Program-made: the position numbers and the translations under genes
Shown here: in pieces, positions 1-6,984 of the stretch
Position numbering within the stretch: position 1 is the stretch's first letter
Layout: each line of letters begins with the position of its first letter
Notes under the pieces: generated by a model
The model's database searches: none
What the model was told of the DNA's origin: nothing
Seen by the model: only the letters and a program-made list of their open reading frames with translations
NCBI GenBank assembly: GCA_035654135.1
Contig: DASRXN010000138.1
Span: 1-12,107, forward strand
Direction of reading: 5' to 3'
Length of the DNA: 12,107 nucleotides
DNA from: Fen-999 sp035654135
GTDB lineage: Bacteria; Pseudomonadota; Gammaproteobacteria; Burkholderiales; Rhodocyclaceae

Positions 1-879
1 GTGCTGCTGCTGGGACTCTGGGGCCTGGCGGTGATGTTCCTGTTCTCCTTCTACAACCCCGACAACGTCGTGCGCGACAAGTTCTACTGGTGGTGGGTGG
101 TGCATCTCTGGGTGGAAGGCGTGTGGGAACTGATCCTTGGCTCGATCCTGGCCTTCGTGCTGATCAAGGTGACGGGTGTCGACCGCGAGGTGATCGAGAA
201 GTGGCTGTACGTGATCGTTACCCTGACACTGATCACCGGCATCATCGGTACCGGCCACCATTACTACTGGATCGGTACGCCCGAGTACTGGCAGTGGTGG
301 GGTTCGATCTTCTCCGCCCTGGAGCCGATCCCGTTCTTCGCCATGACGCTGTTCGCCTTCAACATGGTGAACCGCCGCCGCCGCGACCATCCGAACAAGG
401 CCGCCACGCTGTGGGCGCTGGGCACCGGTGTGATGTCCTTCTTGGGCGCGGGCGTGTGGGGTTTCCTGCACACGCTGGCACCGGTGAACTTCTACACTCA
501 CGGTACCCAGGTCACGGCAGCGCACGGCCACATGGCCTTCTACGGCGCCTATGTGATGGTGGTGATCACCATGATCTCCTACGCCATGCCGATCCTGCGC
601 GGTCGTGCCGCCAATTCGAATCGGGCGCAGGTCGTCGAGATGTGGGCGTTCTGGCTGATGACGGTGTCCATCGTCTTCATCACGCTGTTCCTTACCGCCG
701 CCGGCATTCTCCAGGTCTGGCTGCAGCGCGTGTCCTCGACGCCGATGCCCTTCATGGACGCGCAGACCCAAGTATCGCTGTTCTACTGGATGCGTGAATG
801 GGCCGGGGTGGTCTTCCTGGTTGGCCTGCTGACCTACATCTGGAGCTTCTTCTGCAAGAGCGACGAAAAGGCCGCGTAA
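1..879 (+). CDS. norB: Nitric oxide reductase large subunit NorB (cNOR type), 5' end missing
   Basis: Catalytic membrane subunit of cytochrome c-dependent NO reductase, which reduces 2 NO to N2O in denitrification. The frame is open at the left edge, so base 1 is an internal codon and roughly 170 N-terminal residues are missing. Ligand positions match the known cNOR pattern. Numbered from the first visible codon, they are His35 and Glu39 (HLWVE), His86-His87 (TGHHYYW), Glu108 (ALEP), and His175/His177 (AAHGHMAF). The spacings equal those of Pseudomonas aeruginosa NorB His207/Glu211, His258/His259, Glu280 and His347/His349, that is the FeB ligands, the channel glutamate and the heme b3 and heme b ligands. 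The chain ends shortly after the last helix, as cNOR NorB does. norC is presumably just upstream, outside the window. The gene ends at a strong terminator, so the accessory genes downstream are probably a separate transcript. Confidence 0.96.
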   Translation: MLLLGLWGLAVMFLFSFYNPDNVVRDKFYWWWVVHLWVEGVWELILGSILAFVLIKVTGVDREVIEKWLYVIVTLTLITGIIGTGHHYYWIGTPEYWQWWGSIFSALEPIPFFAMTLFAFNMVNRRRRDHPNKAATLWALGTGVMSFLGAGVWGFLHTLAPVNFYTHGTQVTAAHGHMAFYGAYVMVVITMISYAMPILRGRAANSNRAQVVEMWAFWLMTVSIVFITLFLTAAGILQVWLQRVSSTPMPFMDAQTQVSLFYWMREWAGVVFLVGLLTYIWSFFCKSDEKAA

Positions 880-906
880 GCATCCTGTAGTCTTGCAGTA
901 CAGAAT

Positions 907-943
907 CGGCGCCTCATGTGAATGAGGCGCCGGTTTCTTTTTT
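907..943 (+). terminator. Intrinsic terminator of norB
   Basis: A perfect 11-bp GC-rich stem (907-917 pairs with 922-932) has the 4-base loop GTGA and is followed by GTTTCTTTTTT. This is a textbook Rho-independent terminator starting 27 bases after the norB stop. The T-run overlaps the stop codon of the convergent pentapeptide gene. On the minus strand the stem is not followed by a T-run, so it is mainly a plus-strand terminator. Confidence 0.93.
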
Positions 944-1712
944 AGCGCCGCTCGCGGACGACAAAAGGTTCGCTCAGGGCTTCCTGTACGGAGTCCGGAC
1001 GGTTGCGGGCATGATCGAAATTGGCGTCCCAGACGTCGGCGTTGGCCAAATCGGCACCGGCCATATCGGCCTCGACAAAGACGGCATGGCGAAGGGAGGC
1101 GCCAAGCAGCCTGGTTCCAATCAGTCGGGCGTTGGTAAGATCGACGTTCTCCATCGCGGCACCGGTCAGGTCTGCGCCAGACAGGTCGGTGCCGACCATT
1201 TTTGCTTCCGACAGGACGCCACGGAAGGTGTAGCAGCCCTTAAGTGAACCGCCGGAGATGTCGATGCCTTCCATGAGGATGTCCTTGAGATAGGCGTCGG
1301 CAAAGTCGGCGCGCGGCGCCTTGGTGTTGATCAGGTTCGAGCCGAACAGATAGGCGCCGTTCAGACGCGCGTCCGACAGATCGGCGTCGTCGAAGGTGGC
1401 ATGAAAAAGGTCGGCCTTGCGCATGTCCGCGCGATTCAGGCTCGCTCCTGTGAAGTTGGCCCACTTGGCGTTGCTGCCGCGAAAATCCGTATCTTCGAGA
1501 CGCGCCTTGCTGAAATTCGTGCTTTCGAGTTTCGCCCCGGCGAAGCGGGCGCCGCGCAGGTCCATTCCGGCCAGCTTGGCGCGGGTGAAGTCGCAGGCGG
1601 AAAGATCGGTGCCGGCCACCGGCTTGCGGCAGTCGCCGGCAGGCAGATCGGCTGCCAGCGCACACATGGAAGAGGTAATGCCCAGTACTGCGAAACCCCA
1701 TGTCGCCTTCAT
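942..1712 (-). CDS. Secreted pentapeptide-repeat protein
   Basis: A 256-residue protein. An N-terminal Sec signal peptide (MKATWGFAVLGITSSMCALA) is followed almost to the C-terminus by tandem five-residue repeats of the A(D/N)Lxx type, for example CDFTRAKLAGMDLRGARF and ADMAGADLANADVWDANF. Such repeats fold as a right-handed quadrilateral beta-helix. Known family members include DNA mimics and many exported proteins of unknown role, and the specific function here cannot be read. The ATG at 1712 is preferred because GGGAG lies 7 bases upstream; a GTG one codon earlier is too close to that site. The gene converges on norB and diverges from norE, so it interrupts the nor locus on the opposite strand. 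A good promoter lies about 90 bases upstream. Two cysteines remain in the mature chain, at the start (DCRK) and at GCYTF, apart from the one in ACDF. Confidence 0.85.
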   Translation of the reverse strand: MKATWGFAVLGITSSMCALAADLPAGDCRKPVAGTDLSACDFTRAKLAGMDLRGARFAGAKLESTNFSKARLEDTDFRGSNAKWANFTGASLNRADMRKADLFHATFDDADLSDARLNGAYLFGSNLINTKAPRADFADAYLKDILMEGIDISGGSLKGCYTFRGVLSEAKMVGTDLSGADLTGAAMENVDLTNARLIGTRLLGASLRHAVFVEADMAGADLANADVWDANFDHARNRPDSVQEALSEPFVVRERR

Positions 1713-1750
1713 CACCAGTCTCCCGAGGTCAAGGATGCATCAAAACGGAA

Positions 1751-1781
1751 GCCCGTTCGGGCGGTAATCGCTGGAACGGGC
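1751..1781 (-). promoter_or_regulatory. Hairpin in the leader of the pentapeptide gene
   Basis: A perfect 8-bp inverted repeat, GCCCGTTC (1751-1758) and GAACGGGC (1774-1781), with a 15-base loop. It lies between the predicted minus-strand promoter and the start codon, so it would form in the 5' untranslated RNA. On the minus strand it is followed by TTCCGTTTTGATG, too poor a T-run for a convincing terminator. It could be a weak attenuator, an RNA-stabilising stem, or chance. Confidence 0.35.
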
Positions 1782-1801
1782 CTCTTCCCGCTTTAGCCGA
1801 A

Positions 1802-1830
1802 CTTATAATGCGCCCGCAAGCTGAAATCAA
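1802..1830 (-). promoter_or_regulatory. Sigma70-type promoter of the pentapeptide gene
   Basis: Read on the minus strand, TTGATT (1830-1825) and TATAAG (1807-1802) are separated by exactly 17 bases. That is 4/6 and 5/6 matches to the -35 and -10 consensus. Transcription would begin near 1795 and give a leader of about 83 bases. The plus-strand TATAAT at 1804-1809 is the other face of the same near-palindrome, has no good -35, and is probably coincidental. Confidence 0.6.
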
Positions 1831-2048
1831 ATCGGCGCTGACCACTATGGTCCGGACCTGAACGGCCCCGAATCAAAACTTACTACGATGCATTACGTTC
1901 GGATTGCCTCAGCGCTAATTTCCTCCATGGAATTACGTCAAAGCGAACGCGATTTCAATCTATGCCTCGCCCGGCCAACTGTCAACGTCCGAATGGACCA
2001 TGTGCATCGATACTTGTGGGCACCTTATCGCAGGTCAAGGTGACGCAT
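1831..2048. other. Non-coding region upstream of norE
   Basis: No convincing gene on either strand; together with the leader of the pentapeptide gene it makes a gap of about 330 bases. It contains the palindromic 8-mer core ATGCAT at 1888-1893 and no clear FNR/DNR box (TTGAT-N4-ATCAA). I found only weak sigma70-like matches before norE, such as GATACT at 2009-2014 without a good -35. A frame in phase with norE is open back to 1962, but that segment reads like non-coding sequence. Confidence 0.5.
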
Positions 2049-2678
2049 ATGCGGAGTCTCCAATATAGCAACATGCATGCCTCATCCGTCGCCATGACCG
2101 ACCCTGCCGCCGCTGTCGGTAGCGCCCGTCACCCGCCCGGCGACCTCGCCATCTGGGTATTCATCCTCGCCGAATTGCTGGCTTTCGGTGTCTTCTTTAC
2201 CGTCTATGCCATCACGCGGATGAAGAACGTCGCGCTCTTCGACGAGATGCAGTTGACGCTGGACCGCAGGGCCGGTGCGGTAAATACCATCCTGCTGATT
2301 CTTGGCAGCTGGTGCGTCGCCCGTTCCGTCGCCGCCATCCAGCTTGACCAGAAGGTCAAGAGCGCGCGCTGGCTATTGTTGGGTATCGCTGCCGGCGGCG
2401 GTTTCCTGGTGGTCAAGTTGTTCGAGTACTCGGCGAAGTTAGGCGCCGGCATCAACCTCGCCACCAACACTTTCTACATGTTCTACCTGTCGCTCACGTT
2501 CTTTCACTTCATGCACGTGATCCTCGGCATGGTCATCCTGCTGGCCGTCTGGCTCAAGGCGCGCAAGGGCGGCTACTCGGCCGCCGATCATCACGGCCTG
2601 GAAACCGGCGCCAGCTATTGGCACATGGTCGACCTGGTCTGGATCATCCTTTTCCCGCTGGTCTATGTGATGCGCTGA
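2049..2678 (+). CDS. norE: NorE, cytochrome c oxidase subunit III-like protein
   Basis: A 209-residue multi-pass membrane protein of the heme-copper oxidase subunit III family, the accessory NorE type found with denitrification genes. Diagnostic stretches are the first helix with the conserved glutamate (WVFILAELLAFGVFF), SLTFFHFMHVILGM, and the C-terminal SYWHMVDLVWIILFPLVYV, which matches the COX3 ending. About five membrane helices are visible. NorE is not a catalytic subunit; mutants in other denitrifiers have reduced NO-reducing activity, so it probably supports NOR assembly or stability. Start choice: the open frame runs back to 1962, but AAGGTG sits 6 bases before the ATG at 2049. ATGs at 2073 and 2094 lack a ribosome-binding site at a normal distance. 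The stop overlaps the next start (TGATG), implying translational coupling. It is the first gene of the apparent norEFQ-x-x-norD operon. Confidence 0.88.
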   Translation: MRSLQYSNMHASSVAMTDPAAAVGSARHPPGDLAIWVFILAELLAFGVFFTVYAITRMKNVALFDEMQLTLDRRAGAVNTILLILGSWCVARSVAAIQLDQKVKSARWLLLGIAAGGGFLVVKLFEYSAKLGAGINLATNTFYMFYLSLTFFHFMHVILGMVILLAVWLKARKGGYSAADHHGLETGASYWHMVDLVWIILFPLVYVMR

Positions 2679-2935
2679 TGAATACCCGGCTGCTCGACCT
2701 CGTTCTGGTGATGCTGGTCATCGGCACCGGCTTCACCTGGTGGCTCGGAGAAACCGGCCATGCCGGGCCCGCCGCGGTGCTGACCATCCTGGCCATTGCC
2801 GGCGTCAAGGGCGTGCTGATCATCCGTGAATTCATGGCCTTGCGCGGCGTCAAGTTCTTCTGGCCGGCGATGGTGATAGGCTGGCTCCTGCTGGTGCTGG
2901 CCATTATCATGGCGGCTTACTGGAGAGGACTTTGA
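2678..2935 (+). CDS. norF: NorF-like small membrane protein (COX4-like)
   Basis: An 85-residue, very hydrophobic protein with three predicted membrane helices: roughly residues 4-20 (LLDLVLVMLVIGTGFTWWL), 27-47, and 58-80 (FWPAMVIGWLLLVLAIIMAA). Between the last two is the REFM-ALRG segment typical of the prokaryotic cytochrome oxidase subunit IV-like family. Size, topology and position directly after norE match NorF, the partner of NorE. Its precise role is unknown in the family; it is not needed for catalysis but accompanies NOR and NorE. The ATG overlaps the norE stop by one base and its own TGA overlaps the norQ ATG by one base, so translation is probably coupled at both ends. A longer frame starting at 2618 would overlap norE and is rejected. 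Confidence 0.82.
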   Translation: MNTRLLDLVLVMLVIGTGFTWWLGETGHAGPAAVLTILAIAGVKGVLIIREFMALRGVKFFWPAMVIGWLLLVLAIIMAAYWRGL

Positions 2936-3732
2936 TGGACATGCGCATCGCCACCGAATTGCCTTATTACGAAGCGGCCGGCAACGAGGTCGAACTGTTC
3001 GAGCACGCATGGCGCAATCAGCTGCCGGTGCTGATCAAGGGGCCGACCGGCGTCGGCAAGACTCGCTTCGTCGCCTACATGGCCGCGAAACTGGGTCTGC
3101 CTTTGTTCACCGTCGCCTGCCATGACGATCTGACCGCCGCCGACCTCGTCGGCCGGCATCTGATCGGCGACGGCGAAACCTACTGGTCCGACGGGCCGCT
3201 GACCCGCGCCGTCCGCGAAGGCGGCATCTGCTATCTCGACGAAGTGGTGGAGGCACGCAAGGACACCACCGTGGTCATCCACCCGCTGGCCGACCATCGC
3301 CGCGTGCTGCCCATCGACCGCACCGGCGAACTGCTGCATGCGCCAGCCCCCTTCATGCTGGTGGTTTCCTACAACCCCGGCTACCAGAACTTCCTCAAGG
3401 GCATGAAGCCCTCGACGCGGCAGCGCTTCGTTTCCATGCGCTTCGACTTTCCGGCGGCAGCGCGCGAGGAGGCCATCCTAATCGGCGAGACCGCCTGCGA
3501 GCCGATGGTGGCGAAGCAACTGGTCTCCATCGGCCGCAGCCTGCGCGCACTCAAGGATGTTGATCTGGAAGAGGTGGCCAGCACGCGGCTGCTGGTCTAT
3601 GCGGCGCTGCTGATCCGCGACGGCCTCGATCCGGTCGAAGCCTGCCGTGCGGCGCTGGTGGAGAGCCTGACCGACGACATCGAGGTCGCTTCCGCGTTGA
3701 TGGAGGTGGTGCTTGCCACCTTCGGCCGCTGA
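2935..3732 (+). CDS. norQ: NorQ, MoxR-type AAA+ ATPase for NO reductase activation
   Basis: A 265-residue AAA+ ATPase of the CbbQ/NirQ/NorQ/GpvN family (MoxR group). Walker A is GPTGVGKT (residues 36-43), Walker B is ICYLDE (98-103), and a sensor-1-like segment is VVSYNPGYQ (about 143-151), followed by STRQRFV with a candidate arginine finger. The C-terminal part matches the CbbQ C-terminal lid. Family knowledge: NorQ forms a ring, acts with the VWA protein NorD, and is needed to insert the non-heme FeB iron into NorB. The ATG at 2935 is favoured over an upstream TTG because GGAGAGG lies 6 bases before it and it overlaps the norF stop. Here norD is not next to norQ: two membrane-protein genes lie between them. 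Confidence 0.95.
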   Translation: MDMRIATELPYYEAAGNEVELFEHAWRNQLPVLIKGPTGVGKTRFVAYMAAKLGLPLFTVACHDDLTAADLVGRHLIGDGETYWSDGPLTRAVREGGICYLDEVVEARKDTTVVIHPLADHRRVLPIDRTGELLHAPAPFMLVVSYNPGYQNFLKGMKPSTRQRFVSMRFDFPAAAREEAILIGETACEPMVAKQLVSIGRSLRALKDVDLEEVASTRLLVYAALLIRDGLDPVEACRAALVESLTDDIEVASALMEVVLATFGR

Positions 3733-4099
3733 CCCGCCGGGTCAGGGGCTGGCGATTACCGTCGAATCGCTGTTCCTGGCCAACCTGATGCTGGCGCCCG
3801 GCCTGGCGTTCGCGGCCATCTCCTGGCTCTGGCTGCGCCATCGCGACGCGCCGCCGCTGGCGCGTTGCCACCTCGACCAGACCTTCTTCGTCAGCCTCTG
3901 GGGTGGTGCGCTGCTGGTGGTGGCCAGCACCGCAATCCTCATGCTCGGCGGCCTCGACTGGCAATGGACCTGGGTGGCCGTCATCATCTACTTCACCTGC
4001 ATCCATTCGACGCTGATCGTGTTCGGCGCCATCGGCCTGGCCAAGGCAATGGCCGGCAAGCCCTATGTCTACCCGCTCATCGGCCGCCGTTGTGACTGA
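3713..4099 (+). CDS. Small Tic20/DUF4870-like membrane protein in the nor operon
   Basis: A 128-residue membrane protein with three or four helices: about residues 20-40 (LFLANLMLAPGLAFAAISWL), 57-78 and 83-110. The segment RCHLDQTFFVSLWGG, and an ending that runs from IGLAKAMAGKPY into YPLIGR, resemble the DUF4870/Tic20-like family. There the region after the first helix reads HxxQAxxF and the chain ends GKPYRYP. This is a resemblance only, without a search. The start is a TTG at 3713 inside the end of norQ (20-base overlap), chosen because GGAGG at 3702-3706 sits 6 bases upstream. The first in-frame ATG, at 3787, would delete half of the first helix. It overlaps the next gene by up to 35 bases. 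No catalytic residues are visible. The tight embedding between norQ and the polyferredoxin suggests a role in NOR biogenesis or as a membrane partner of the polyferredoxin. Confidence 0.75.
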   Translation: MPPSAADPPGQGLAITVESLFLANLMLAPGLAFAAISWLWLRHRDAPPLARCHLDQTFFVSLWGGALLVVASTAILMLGGLDWQWTWVAVIIYFTCIHSTLIVFGAIGLAKAMAGKPYVYPLIGRRCD

Positions 4100-5096
4100 C
4101 GAAGTGTTGCGTCGTCCGTGGTCCGTGCAGGCGGCGCCCGGCGCGGCCGGCGCCTTGCAGCGCCAGCGCCTGTGGTGGCAGATCGGCTTCTTCGTTCTGT
4201 TCGTCGTCGCGCCGGTATTCGACATCCTGCGTTACGACCTGGAGGATGGCCACGCCGTCATTCTCGGCATGGACTGGCGACTGGGCATCGACGACTTCTT
4301 CGCCGGCCGCATCGACGCCACCCAGGCCGGTCTCAACATTCTGCTGCGCCTGTTTCTGCCCATCGTCGGCGGCGCCATCGCCTTTATCGCCATTGCCTGG
4401 CGCTGGGGCCGGCTCTACTGTGGCTGGCTGTGCCCGCATTTCTCGGTGGTCGAGACCATTAACCGCCTGATGCGCCATGCCTCGGGGCGGCCGAGCATCT
4501 GGGAGAAGAAGCCGCTGCCCGACCGCAATCCCGATGGCAGCCTGTTCGTCGTCAATCCCCGCTGGTGGCTGGCGACGGTGCCGCTGGCGGTCGCCTTCGC
4601 CTTCGTCTGGGCGGTGGTGCTGCTCACCTACCTGCTGCCGCCGATGGAGATCTACGGCAACCTCTTCTCGTTCAATCTCACGCGCAACCAGTTCATCTTC
4701 ATCACCGCCGGTACGGTGGTGCTGTCGATCGAGTTCCTGTTCGCCCGCCATCTGTTCTGCCGCTTCGGCTGCGCCGTCGGCCTATTCCAGAGCCTGGCCT
4801 GGATGAGCAACCGCGGCGCCATGGTGATCGGCTTCGAGCGCCCGCGCGCGGCCGAGTGTGGCACCTGCTACCGCACCGACCACATGGGCGCCGCCGCTTG
4901 CGAAGCCGTCTGCCCGATGCGCCTGAAGCCGCGCAGTACCAAGAACGCCATGTTCACCTGCACCCAGTGCGCGCAGTGCGTCGCCGCCTGCGCCACCGTG
5001 CAGGGCGAGCGGGACACGCTGCTGACCTGGATCGACCGCGAGGCGGCGCGGCAGAGCGAGGCGCTGGTCAGCCTGACCGGGCGACGGGATAGCTGA
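4065..5096 (+). CDS. Membrane polyferredoxin of the NapH/NosR/CcoG type
   Basis: A 343-residue membrane protein with about five helices and two ferredoxin-type cluster sites. Two CxxxC motifs near helix ends, CGWLCPH (Cys119, Cys123) and CRFGC (Cys232, Cys236), are the signature shared by NapH, the NosR C-terminal half and CcoG. The C-terminal soluble part has Cys265-x2-Cys268-x10-Cys279-x3-Cys283-Pro, an atypical cluster, then the classical Cys299-x2-Cys302-x2-Cys305-x3-Cys309. Relatives move electrons from quinol to periplasmic enzymes or, in CcoG, reduce copper for oxidase assembly. Lying between norQ and norD, it may supply electrons for NOR maturation or turnover; this is inference. Start uncertain: the ATG at 4065 overlaps the previous gene by 35 bases, while a GTG at 4092 would overlap by 8. 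Neither has a clear ribosome-binding site, suggesting translational coupling. Confidence 0.88.
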   Translation: MSTRSSAAVVTDEVLRRPWSVQAAPGAAGALQRQRLWWQIGFFVLFVVAPVFDILRYDLEDGHAVILGMDWRLGIDDFFAGRIDATQAGLNILLRLFLPIVGGAIAFIAIAWRWGRLYCGWLCPHFSVVETINRLMRHASGRPSIWEKKPLPDRNPDGSLFVVNPRWWLATVPLAVAFAFVWAVVLLTYLLPPMEIYGNLFSFNLTRNQFIFITAGTVVLSIEFLFARHLFCRFGCAVGLFQSLAWMSNRGAMVIGFERPRAAECGTCYRTDHMGAAACEAVCPMRLKPRSTKNAMFTCTQCAQCVAACATVQGERDTLLTWIDREAARQSEALVSLTGRRDS

Positions 5097-5097
5097 C

Positions 5098-6957
5098 ATG
5101 GAAGAATGGGTCGGCGGGATTTGGGACCGCTTCATCACCCGCAGCGCGCGGCGCGACCATCCCGAGGCGGCGGTCAAGCTGGCCGATCTGGAAAAGACGC
5201 TCGGCGTGCTGTTCCGGGCGCTGGGCGGCGACGCCGGCCTGCGCGTCGCGCCCGCGGGCGACCAGCGCCATGGTGCCCGCCGGCGCTGGCTGTCGCGCGT
5301 CGCCGGCACCGACGATCGCACTGCGCTCGCTTCGCTGGATGTCGAGACGCTGCGTCTGCCGGCGCAGATCGCGGTTTTTCCGGATCGCGCACTCAACCGC
5401 GATCTCTATCTCTGGCTGATAGCCGCCGCGGCGCACGAGCCGGAACCGTCCGGCGATTCGTGGATCGTGCGCAACCAGCTGGCGACGCTGCGCGCACTCA
5501 AGGCCTACCCCGGTTTGGCGCCGCGCTATCGGCGCCTGGTAGCGGCGACGCTGGCCGAGCGCATCGCGCCCGAGGCCATGCCCGCCGACGAGGCCACCCA
5601 GGAGCGCGCCGTGCGCCAGGCGCTGGCCGAGCCCGGCACCGTCGGCGTCCTGCCACGGCTGACTTTGCGCAAGGCGAAACCGCTGCAACCCGTGCCGGTG
5701 TGGCTCTACCCGTCGCCCTTGGCCGGCGCCGCGAAGCCGCACAGGAATGTCGCGCCCAAGGATCGCGAGGGGGAGGACGAGGAGAAAAGTGAAGAGGTCG
5801 CCGTCGGCGACAGGCGGTACCAGGCCGAGCGCACCGAGATGCCCGACAACGAATCGCCGATGATGCTGTACTTCCGCGCCGAAAGCCTGCTCTCCTGGGC
5901 CGAGTACATCAAGGTCAATCGCGCCCTCGACGACGATCCCGATCCCGGCGCCGCCAGCATCGCCAACGACATGGACAAACTGACGGTGGCGCAGGACGGC
6001 GAGCGTGTCGCCTCGAAGGTCCGCTTTGACCTCGACCTGCCCTCGGCGGCCGAGGACGACCTGGTGCTGGGCGAGGGCATTCCGCTGCCGGAATGGGACT
6101 GGAAGCGTCACGAACTGCGGCCCGATTTCTGCCGCTTGCAAACCATGCAGGCGCGGCATATCGAACCGACGCCGCTGCCCGAGCACCTGCGCCGGCCGGC
6201 GCGCAAGCTGCGCAACCAGTTCGCCGCGCTGGCGCCGACGCGCCGCTGGCTGAAAGGGCAGCCCGACGGCACCGAGCTCGACGTCGACGCCTGCGTGCGC
6301 CTGCATGCCGACCGTCTTGCCGGCCAGCATTTTTCCGGTGCCGGCGCCTACCTGAGCATGAACCAGCGCGAGCGCGACCTCGCCTGCCTGGTGCTGGCCG
6401 ACCTGTCGCTGTCCACCGATGCCTGGGTCTCCGACAGCCATCGCGTCATCGACGTCATCCGCGACAGCCTGATGCTGTTCGGCGAGGCGCTCAGCGCCAC
6501 CGGCGACCGCTTCGCCTTCCACGGTTTCTCGTCGCTGCGGCGCGACAACGTCCGCTTCCACGACATCAAGGATTTCGCCGCACCGTTCGACGGCCAGGCG
6601 CGCGGCCGCATCGCCGCGCTCAAGCCCGGCTACTACACGCGCATGGGCGCCGGCATCCGCCACGCCACCGCGCTGCTGGAAAAGCAGCCGAGCGCGCTGC
6701 GCCTGCTGCTGATCCTGTCCGACGGCAAACCGCACGACATGGACCACTACGAGGGCCGCTACGGCATCGAGGACACCCGCATGGCGCTGATCGACGCCCG
6801 TCGCGCTGGACTCAAGCCATTCTGCGTCACCATCGACCGCGAGGGCGCCTCCTATCTGCCGCACATGTTCGGCCCCGGCGGCTTCACGGTGCTGAGAAAA
6901 CCCGAGGAACTACCGATCCGGTTGCCGATGCTTTATGCTCAGCTCACCGGGCATTGA
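5098..6957 (+). CDS. norD: NorD, VWA-domain protein for NO reductase activation
   Basis: A 619-residue NorD/CbbO-type protein. The C-terminal von Willebrand A domain has the metal-binding MIDAS motif DLSLS (Asp435, Ser437, Ser439). The later conserved LILSDGKPHD (Asp542) and a DTRMALIDARRAGLKPFCVTID region are typical of NorD. The N-terminal part is helical and arginine-rich, with a charged low-complexity linker around residues 221-238 (DREGEDEEKSEE). Length matches NorD proteins of denitrifiers. Family knowledge: NorD binds the NorQ ring and docks it to NorB so that FeB can be inserted. The ATG at 5098 follows the polyferredoxin stop by one base, with no strong ribosome-binding site, consistent with coupling. 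A very long frame (5068-6864) on the opposite strand is a GC-rich shadow. No terminator is visible before the next gene 27 bases on, so read-through is possible. Confidence 0.94.
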   Translation: MEEWVGGIWDRFITRSARRDHPEAAVKLADLEKTLGVLFRALGGDAGLRVAPAGDQRHGARRRWLSRVAGTDDRTALASLDVETLRLPAQIAVFPDRALNRDLYLWLIAAAAHEPEPSGDSWIVRNQLATLRALKAYPGLAPRYRRLVAATLAERIAPEAMPADEATQERAVRQALAEPGTVGVLPRLTLRKAKPLQPVPVWLYPSPLAGAAKPHRNVAPKDREGEDEEKSEEVAVGDRRYQAERTEMPDNESPMMLYFRAESLLSWAEYIKVNRALDDDPDPGAASIANDMDKLTVAQDGERVASKVRFDLDLPSAAEDDLVLGEGIPLPEWDWKRHELRPDFCRLQTMQARHIEPTPLPEHLRRPARKLRNQFAALAPTRRWLKGQPDGTELDVDACVRLHADRLAGQHFSGAGAYLSMNQRERDLACLVLADLSLSTDAWVSDSHRVIDVIRDSLMLFGEALSATGDRFAFHGFSSLRRDNVRFHDIKDFAAPFDGQARGRIAALKPGYYTRMGAGIRHATALLEKQPSALRLLLILSDGKPHDMDHYEGRYGIEDTRMALIDARRAGLKPFCVTIDREGASYLPHMFGPGGFTVLRKPEELPIRLPMLYAQLTGH

Positions 6958-6984
6958 GCCCATACCTGCGGAAGGGAGCATCAG

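Noticed and set aside
918..1796. Several plus-strand frames opposite the pentapeptide gene, with repeated-looking products
   Set aside because: They are the antisense shadow of the pentapeptide repeats. The minus-strand gene has signal peptide, ribosome-binding site and promoter.
1962..2048. N-terminal extension of norE back to an ATG at 1962
   Set aside because: The extra 29 residues do not resemble a membrane or signal segment, and the ATG at 2049 has a well-spaced ribosome-binding site.
5068..6864. A 598-codon open frame on the minus strand opposite norD
   Set aside because: norD on the plus strand has a clear family identity with VWA motifs. GC-rich codon use avoids stops on the opposite strand, and the antisense product is low-complexity Arg/Gly/Ala/Gln-rich with no motifs.
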